Below, in pieces: positions 8,618 through 13,093 of a stretch of DNA of 13,093 nt. Within the stretch, counting starts at the first letter, position 1; each line of letters opens with the position of its first letter. Below the pieces are notes generated by a model. It was not told the DNA's origin. It searched no databases and saw nothing but the letters and a program-made list of their open reading frames with translations. Origin of the DNA: Dissophora ornata (Eukaryota; Mortierellomycota; Mortierellomycetes; Mortierellales; Mortierellaceae); contig MU617441.1 in the NCBI GenBank assembly GCA_025201705.1, positions 1 to 13,093 on the forward strand, read 5' to 3'. The position numbers and the translations under genes are program-made.

Positions 8618-8835
8618 GGTTAGGATTTCAATGAGAACAAGAATGCTGACTATAAGAGGGGAAGCCGGTCTGCTTACACAGCAGCCCCGGCACTCCGCAC
8701 CCCCCTTTAAACCTTGATTAAATACACTGAGTAAGGGTACCTCAGGTAGGCGTGGTCATGTCCTTCCTGACTGGCCATAGCAATAATAGAGTATAGTGGA
8801 GAAGGGTGATCGAGAAACGGGAATGGACCGCGACA
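8618..8835. other. 5' flank of the hAT pseudogene, no gene
   Basis: No coding frame is supported. On the minus strand a TATTTAA stretch at about 8719-8725 lies about 100 bp before the hAT ATG and may be a TATA-like element of the former transposase promoter. The minus-strand frame at 8707-8964 merely translates the 15-bp repeat array. Confidence 0.4.
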
Positions 8836-8895
8836 GGTTGTGGAAGAGAGGGTTGTGGAAGAGAGGGTTGTAGAAGTGAGGGTCACGGAAGAGAG
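8836..8895 (+). repeat. four 15-bp tandem repeats
   Basis: Unit GGTTGTGGAAGAGAG: copies 1 and 2 (8836-8865) are identical, copies 3 and 4 (8866-8895) are diverged. It lies upstream of the hAT ORF, where hAT elements often carry subterminal repeats, but no function is shown. Confidence 0.85.
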
Positions 8896-9016
8896 GGGAA
8901 GACAAAAGGAAAAGGCTGGGTTGAGTGGAAAGTTATTGCGCAACTTTTTTTTTTTGAATGTCAATGCAAAGGAACAACTAGGTCCAACCGCTTTGACCAG
9001 CCGCTTTGGGCAGCAT

Positions 9017-9165
9017 CTAGTTTGTGCCAGATATGAACTAGTTTTGTGCCAGATGTGAACTAGTTTGTGACTGTTAGTAAACTAGTTTGTGCCAGATTTT
9101 GACCTGGTTTGTGCCAAAAGGAAAATTAGTTTGGGCCCTTTGAGCACGCAGCTTGTGCCATTTTT
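9017..9165 (+). repeat. array of about seven 21-bp repeats
   Basis: The core CTAGTTTGTGCCAGAT recurs about every 21 bp, at about 9017, 9038, 9059, 9082, 9103, 9125 and 9150. The first, second and fourth copies match best; the later ones decay (CTGGTTTGTGCCA, TTAGTTTGGGCC, CAGCTTGTGCCA). Spacing near two helical turns in the non-coding flank of a hAT gene suggests transposase-binding subterminal repeats, by inference. Confidence 0.8.
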
Positions 9166-9228
9166 CCATTCAGTGTGTACCAGAAGTACAAAAAATCGTG
9201 CTCTGTTTATTTCACGCTCAGGTCGCTG

Positions 9229-9284
9229 GCCCAAACAGTTGGCTCAAAAAAAAAAAAAAAAAAAAAGGTCGCTATAATGGACAG
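9229..9284 (+). repeat. TIR-like dispersed repeat, copy B
   Basis: This is the second copy of the sequence at 6052-6095: GCCCAAACAGTTGGCTC, a run of over 20 A residues, then GGTCGCTATAATGGACAG. It has the same orientation as copy A, so the pair are direct repeats about 3.2 kb apart that flank the hAT pseudogene. Confidence 0.5.
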
Positions 9285-9300
9285 TCAGGTGGATGGGGTA

Positions 9301-9456
9301 CAATACCATTTCCAACCCCAAAGAGTTGGGTATCCGGACGAGCCAAATTCAAAAAAAAATATTCCCCTGCATGAAAAGAAACCCATCATGATACAATAAC
9401 CCATTTCCGATGCAACAATCCACTCCCTATCGCAAAGAGTCGAATATCGGGCACGC
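9301..9456 (+). repeat. diverged direct repeat upstream of the Tigger-like gene
   Basis: Positions 9301-9341 and 9412-9456 share the order CAAT-CCA-TCC, CAAAGAGT, GTATC or ATATC and CGG-ACG with many substitutions. They may be a diverged tandem duplication in the promoter region. The match is weak. Confidence 0.35.
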
Positions 9457-9457
9457 C

Positions 9458-9465
9458 TATTAAAG
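9458..9465 (+). promoter_or_regulatory. TATA-like element of the Tigger/CENP-B-like gene
   Basis: TATTAAAG lies 71 bp before the ATG at 9536 and is followed by a CT-rich leader (9491-9515). Position and sequence fit a fungal core promoter. Transcription is not shown. Confidence 0.4.
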
Positions 9466-9535
9466 CCTCGTTTCGCAGAGTTGCATCGTTTGCCTCTCTT
9501 TCCTTTCCCATTGCCAGACACTCGACTACAAACCC

Positions 9536-12417
9536 ATGGACGACCAACGGCCGCTCAGACCTGTCCCTCCATCAGGGGTCTCCAACACATCCGTATCCCA
9601 CTCTCGGCCACTCGACCCACCGGCCACATTCGATATTTTCGAGGCAGTTGATGATTTAGCTGCATATTCAAGGCCCTCGCTACTTCAGCTTCTAAATTCC
9701 CCCAAACACACGCAACTTCCATTGACAATTGTTACCACCAACAGTCAGCGCAGAGCTACCATCATACCTCCCTTTGTCCGACATCCAAGTCATCTTTATC
9801 AGCCGCATACTCAACAGGCTCATTATTCCTATGAGCCACGTGTACAGGAATCCACCAATGGCCTGGCCATCAACGCACAAATAGACGGACAATCACTGCA
9901 AGTAGCCGACCTTCCCCACGATCGTCTAGGCCACTTACCATTTCAGCAGCTACTCTCATTTTACCGACAGAACCCACAGAAACTCGAGACATTTTGGAGG
10001 CTCGTGTTCCCACAGGTAGGATAAATTTAGTGAAAAAAAGCTGAGTAGAGTCGACAAACCACTCACGTTCATATTTTTCATTCAATAGACGCCAAAGGAC
10101 ATGCCCATTAACCTACAGACCTCACGGAATCCCGAGATGCTTTGGAGGCTCTTATTCCCAGAGGTGAGATAAAATTTAGAATTTGCTTCATTTGCTTCGT
10201 GAAAAAAGACGTCCATTAACTTACAGGCTCCACAGGATTCCGAGTTCATTCCAATGACAGAGGAGATGCTTTGGCTCGTGCTCCCGGAGGTGAGATAAAA
10301 ATTTAGAATTTGCTTCGTGAAAAAAAGAGTTGAGTAGTAGAGTCGATAGACCATTCACTTCCATATTCCTCATACAATAGACGCCAAACGACATGTTCGT
10401 TAACCTACAGACCTCACAGGATTCCGAGTCCACTCCAATAACACTGGAGATGCTTCGTAGGCTCGTGCTCTCCGAGGTAAGATAGAAATTTAGTGAAAAA
10501 AAAGCTGCGTTGGGTCGATAGACCACTCACGTCCATATTTTTCATACAACAGACGCCAAACGACATGTCCATTGACTTACAGACCTCACAGGATTCCGAG
10601 TCCACTCCAATAACACTGGAGATGCTTCGTATGCCCATGTTCCCAGAGGTGAGATAAAAATTTAGAATTTGCTTCGTGAAAAAAAGAGCTGAGTAGAGTA
10701 GAGTCGATAGACCGTTCACATTCATATTTTTCGCGCAATAGACGCCTTCAGTTGCAAAGGACAGGTTCTCCAAGGAAAGGCCGTCTTCCAGTATTTGTGG
10801 GCCCATTCTGTCTGACGGAGGAAAGAGAAAGGGCGGCAGTCAAAAACATAGCCCGAATGAAATGGACGCCGGGGATCATCATCCAATCGAAGGCAAACGA
10901 CAACGCCTATCTTACAAATTGGAGGAAAAGATCGAGATTATCAAACAGAGCGAAACCTTTTCTCCTCAACAGATTAGCGCGCTCAATGACATTGCACCTT
11001 CGACCGTTCATGGTATTCTCAAACGCAAAGATATCTTGCAACAGCATGCCAATAGTCTACCACATCCAGGTCTGACACTGAAGACGTTTCGAATAGTGAA
11101 GCCACTCTTTCCTGTTCTCGAAAAACTCCTTAAGATATGGATCTTGGACCTGAGGTTTCGATGCATCCCAGTGTCAGGCCACAAAATTACGACGCAGGCG
11201 TTTGAAATCCATAGGATGCTCTCAGGTCTTCTGTTGGAACCACAGCCTCCATGTCAGTTCTCGACAGGGTGGCTCAAGAATTTCAAAATACGTCAACAAA
11301 TCTCTCTTAAAAAGATGCCCAAAAACACAAACGCCGAGGATAAAGCGTTCAAGGAGTTACACGCTAAACTTGACGGCTTCAGTGAGCGCAGTATTTACTG
11401 GTGCGACATGACAAATATGTTCTTGGGCGAGATACCAAAACGGACTTATCAAAGCGGAACCCAGGAGAGCCATGAAAGCGCGATGGACCCTGTCAGCGTT
11501 TCTCTGTTGCTATGTAGCAACGTGGTTAGTTGTCGTGATGTGAAGCCGCTTGTTCTGGGTACGTTGAACCAAGTCATCATATGTTCACATGTAGTACCAA
11601 GTCATCATATGTTCACATGTAGTCGTATGCCAAGCTCTCTGACGTGATAGTTAACTGTTGTTTCTATGTATGCTTTATACGTGTAGTCAGACATGGTTCA
11701 GGCATCTTTGAGACTGATGGACACGGTGATATGGTGGTGGATGCAGGTATGGAGGACTTGACGACTTCAGTATTCAAGGATTGGTTGACTAGGTTTGGTA
11801 AGGAGCGCTTTAAAGTTGCGCTGCTGGTGGATGAAGTGGTTTGGCGTCTTCTCAAAGCCGATCCCTGTGAGTCCACCTATACAACGGGAGGCGTTACGGT
11901 AGTTAAGATGCCAAGAGAGCTTGCTGCGCTGACGCCTATGAGTAGCGGGGTCGCAAAGGAGCTGAAGGCAAAGTATCACGTTCTCATGATGGAGAGGAAA
12001 GCCGCCGTCGATCGTTCAAGGGGTGTCGCCCGGTCAAGCGACGTTGCGTTCGAAGACTATTTGAAGCTCATACCAGTTTCCTGGAGTGGCGTATCGAGCT
12101 TGGCTCTGAATCGTGGGTTCAAGAGATTTCTACCACCAACCCTACACATGCCAGTAGACGGCGGAAACCTGCCGCATGTCGATTTTACACAGAGGAGGTT
12201 GAAAGCGATACTCCTGGCCGACTCCCCGGCCTGCATTCTCGAATACTATTTACACCACGACAGGGACACAGGACCGTCCAGCTTTTTTCGAGCCAAGATC
12301 CAGGAGTTGCAGCAACATCCAGACTACGAGAAATATTTCAGAACGCTCAGTTTCGGTGTGGCGAGAGTTGTAGGCAGAATACCCACACAGGAAGAAGCCC
12401 TAGGTCCAACGCATTGA
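9536..12417 (+). CDS. Tigger/pogo-derived CENP-B-like protein, probably domesticated (spliced, 785 aa)
   Basis: Exon model: 9536-10015, 10089-10163, 10227-10289, 10381-10476, 10553-10648, 10742-11558, 11687-12417. Introns 1-5 are phase 0, intron 6 is phase 1, and the frame is open throughout. Residues 1-160 are Pro/Ser/Gln-rich. Residues 146-270 are a repeat block from the duplicated exons. Residues 321-365 form a CENP-B-type N-terminal helix-turn-helix (LSYKLEEKIEIIKQSE, then STVHGILKRKD). Residues 390-455 form the second CENP-B/Tc5-type helix-turn-helix (IPVSGHKIT, then FSTGWLKNFKIR). A DDE_1 domain follows with Asp492 (YWCDMT) and Asp591 (VALLVDE, where active relatives have LLLDN-A-x-SH). 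In the usual QP-x-D-x-G motif, the Asp position is Ser628 (TPMSSGVAKELKAKY). DNA binding looks retained; transposition should not be possible. No matching TIRs flank it. A nuclear, sequence-specific DNA-binding role like CENP-B is inferred; a recently inactivated transposase is the alternative. Confidence 0.75.
10016..10741 (+). repeat. tandem exon-intron array inside the Tigger-like gene
   Basis: Four mini-exons (75, 63, 96, 96 nt) and the introns around them are copies of one another. Donor-to-donor spacing is 148, 126, 187 and 172 bp. Exons begin ACGCCAAA-GACATG (10089, 10381, 10553) and end in ATGCTT-x-GG-CTC-type sequence encoding E-M-L-x-R-L-x-x-P-E. The end of exon 1 (FWRLVFPQ) and the start of exon 6 (ACGCC) carry the matching edges. 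Introns share AAATTTAG, a GTGAAAAAAAG run, GAGTCGATAGACC and CATATTTTTCATACAATAG. Introns 1 and 4 lack a 13-nt AATTTGCTTCGTG piece that introns 2, 3 and 5 have. All mini-exons start and end in phase 0. Confidence 0.9.
11568..11623 (+). repeat. perfect 28-bp tandem duplication in intron 6
   Basis: ACCAAGTCATCATATGTTCA plus CATGTAGT occurs at 11568-11595 and again at 11596-11623 with no differences. It contains stops in the reading frame, which supports the intron call (11559-11686). Perfect identity indicates a recent event. Confidence 0.9.
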
Positions 12418-12538
12418 GGTTTCATAGACCACGGCCCTGCAGCATGCTTGCCTGCATGCCAAACGTGAGTGAGGCCAGGCCTTCGGATGTGATTTTTCGT
12501 GGCAGAGTAATTATACCAAGCCGGTCTATGCCGGTTCT

Positions 12539-12539
<1 letters not shown>
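12418..12539. other. 3' flank of the Tigger-like gene
   Basis: No reading frame or TIR is recognised. Two short copies of GCATGC-type sequence occur at about 12442-12460. No reverse complement of the TIR-like repeats at 6052 or 9229 is found here, so the gene is not bounded as a mobile element. Confidence 0.4.

Positions 12540-12623
<84 letters not shown>
12540..12623 (+). repeat. (ATC)28 perfect microsatellite
   Basis: Twenty-eight uninterrupted ATC triplets. The tract lies between the Tigger-like stop and the PSMD9-like ATG, ending 60 bp before that ATG, so it is probably in a 3' UTR, a 5' UTR or a promoter. The long Ile or Met runs seen in two frames are artefacts of it. Confidence 0.98.
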
Positions 12624-12625
<2 letters not shown>

Positions 12626-12666
12626 CTACCCGATGGCCTGCATCACAAACATCAATGACCAAAATC

Positions 12667-12678
12667 AATAAAAATAAA
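12667..12678 (+). terminator. tandem AATAAA polyadenylation-like signals
   Basis: Two adjacent AATAAA hexamers (12667-12672 and 12673-12678) lie 250 bp after the Tigger-like stop and only 6 bp before the PSMD9-like ATG. They could serve the upstream gene, which would make the two transcripts nearly abut, or may be just an A-rich leader. Confidence 0.4.
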
Positions 12679-12683
12679 AAGCC

Positions 12684-13093
12684 ATGTTTAACATACAGTC
12701 AGAGCTCATGACCAGGGTGCAGGTGCTCATGAAACAGAAGGACGACATCGAAGCCGAGATCAAAAAGTCCCAGGATGAGCTGCAGTCTACAAGGACTTCT
12801 ATTCAGATCCTCTTGACCCCCGCAGAAGGGAATTGCTTCAAGCGATATTCATGGAAATCGTTCTTGATTGTTTGTGTCGGTGGAAAGCAAGACATCGGTA
12901 CGTCCGACAGGTTGCTCGACAGTAACGGTTTCTCACGCGCAGATTTCGACCTCGTCGTCGTTACCACCGCACGATCCAACATCGGCAGTAAGTTTTCTTT
13001 ATTGTTTTGTTGGAGCGTAATCTCAAGTGAATGCATAGCGAACATGAATAAGAAACAAACCGGTGGGTTTTGTCTTCTCTCTCTTTTTTTTTT
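12684..13093 (+). CDS. 26S proteasome assembly chaperone PSMD9/Nas2 (p27), 5' part
   Basis: The ATG at 12684 opens ELMTRVQVLMKQKDDIEAEI, followed by KKSQDELQS: the N-terminal coiled-coil helix of PSMD9/Nas2. Further on in the same frame come DRLLDSNGFSRADFDLVVVTTARSNI, the second conserved block of the Nas2_N domain. Exon 1 ends at 12987 with a GTAAGT donor (12988), phase 1; the rest, including the PDZ domain, lies beyond the window. In yeast and mammals Nas2/p27 binds the base ATPase Rpt5 and escorts assembly of the regulatory particle in cytosol and nucleus. Odd point: about 34 residues (12786-12890) separate the two conserved blocks, where relatives have only a few. The insert is in frame, ending in GGKQD, and could be a retained or unrecognised intron, as no canonical donor fits the phase. 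The family call is firm. Confidence 0.85.
   Translation, partial: MFNIQSELMTRVQVLMKQKDDIEAEIKKSQDELQSTRTSIQILLTPAEGNCFKRYSWKSFLIVCVGGKQDIGTSDRLLDSNGFSRADFDLVVVTTARSNIGSKFSLLFCWSVISSECIANMNKKQTGGFCLLSLFF

Noticed and set aside
8707..8964. 85-codon minus-strand frame rich in Ser-Thr-Thr repeats
   Set aside because: It simply translates the 15-bp tandem repeat and flanking poly-T.
9017..9165. Regular repeats suggestive of a CRISPR array
   Set aside because: Repeats are contiguous 21-bp units with no unique spacers, in eukaryotic sequence.
9089..9399. Overlapping short plus-strand frames with poly-Lys
   Set aside because: They read through the repeat array and the long A-run of the TIR-like repeat.
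12414..12671. Frame with about 30 consecutive isoleucines, and its antisense poly-Met frame
   Set aside because: Both are artefacts of the (ATC)28 microsatellite.

Overview
The window looks like nuclear DNA from a fungus. Genes are broken by short introns (55-153 nt) with GTAAGN/GTRNGN donors and pyrimidine-rich acceptors, start codons follow CT-rich leaders, and three families of cut-and-paste transposon are present. An early-diverging (Mucoromycota/Mortierella-like) fungus would fit, but that is inference only. Coordinates of spliced genes are my own exon models, built by matching splice sites, phase and protein motifs.

Layout. (1) 1-622: edge of a possible leftward gene, then a CT-rich leader. 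(2) 623-2826 (+): a six-exon gene, all introns phase 0, 535 aa, with an N-terminal amphipathic helix, one RanBP2-type zinc finger and a basic C-terminus. It is most like a Nup153-type nucleoporin. (3) 2827-3972: a long degenerate trinucleotide-repeat tract, then sequence with no clear gene. (4) 3972-4256 (+): two fragments copied from exons 2 and 1 of the nucleoporin gene, in reversed order. (5) 4268-5091 (-): a Tc1/mariner-type transposase pseudogene that abuts the nucleoporin fragment. (6) 5119-5253 (-): a SANT/Myb-like scrap, then an unidentified broken plus-strand gene at 5510-5894. (7) 5895-6560: a TIR-like repeat and a second copy of the trinucleotide tract. (8) 6565-8617 (-): a decayed hAT transposase. 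(9) 8618-9535: tandem repeats and a second TIR-like copy. (10) 9536-12417 (+): a seven-exon, uninterrupted 785-aa Tigger/pogo (CENP-B-like) gene whose third catalytic Asp position holds Ser. Its N-terminal part is encoded by a tandem array of duplicated mini-exons. (11) 12540-12623: 28 perfect ATC repeats. (12) 12684 to the end (+): 5' part of a PSMD9/Nas2 proteasome-assembly chaperone gene.

Two host genes (nucleoporin-like and PSMD9-like) therefore bracket about 10 kb of transposon debris. Inside the debris, only the Tigger/CENP-B-like gene keeps its reading frame. The strongest candidate for something undescribed is that gene: a likely domesticated pogo-family protein with a recently expanded, phase-symmetric exon-intron array that could give combinatorial isoforms.
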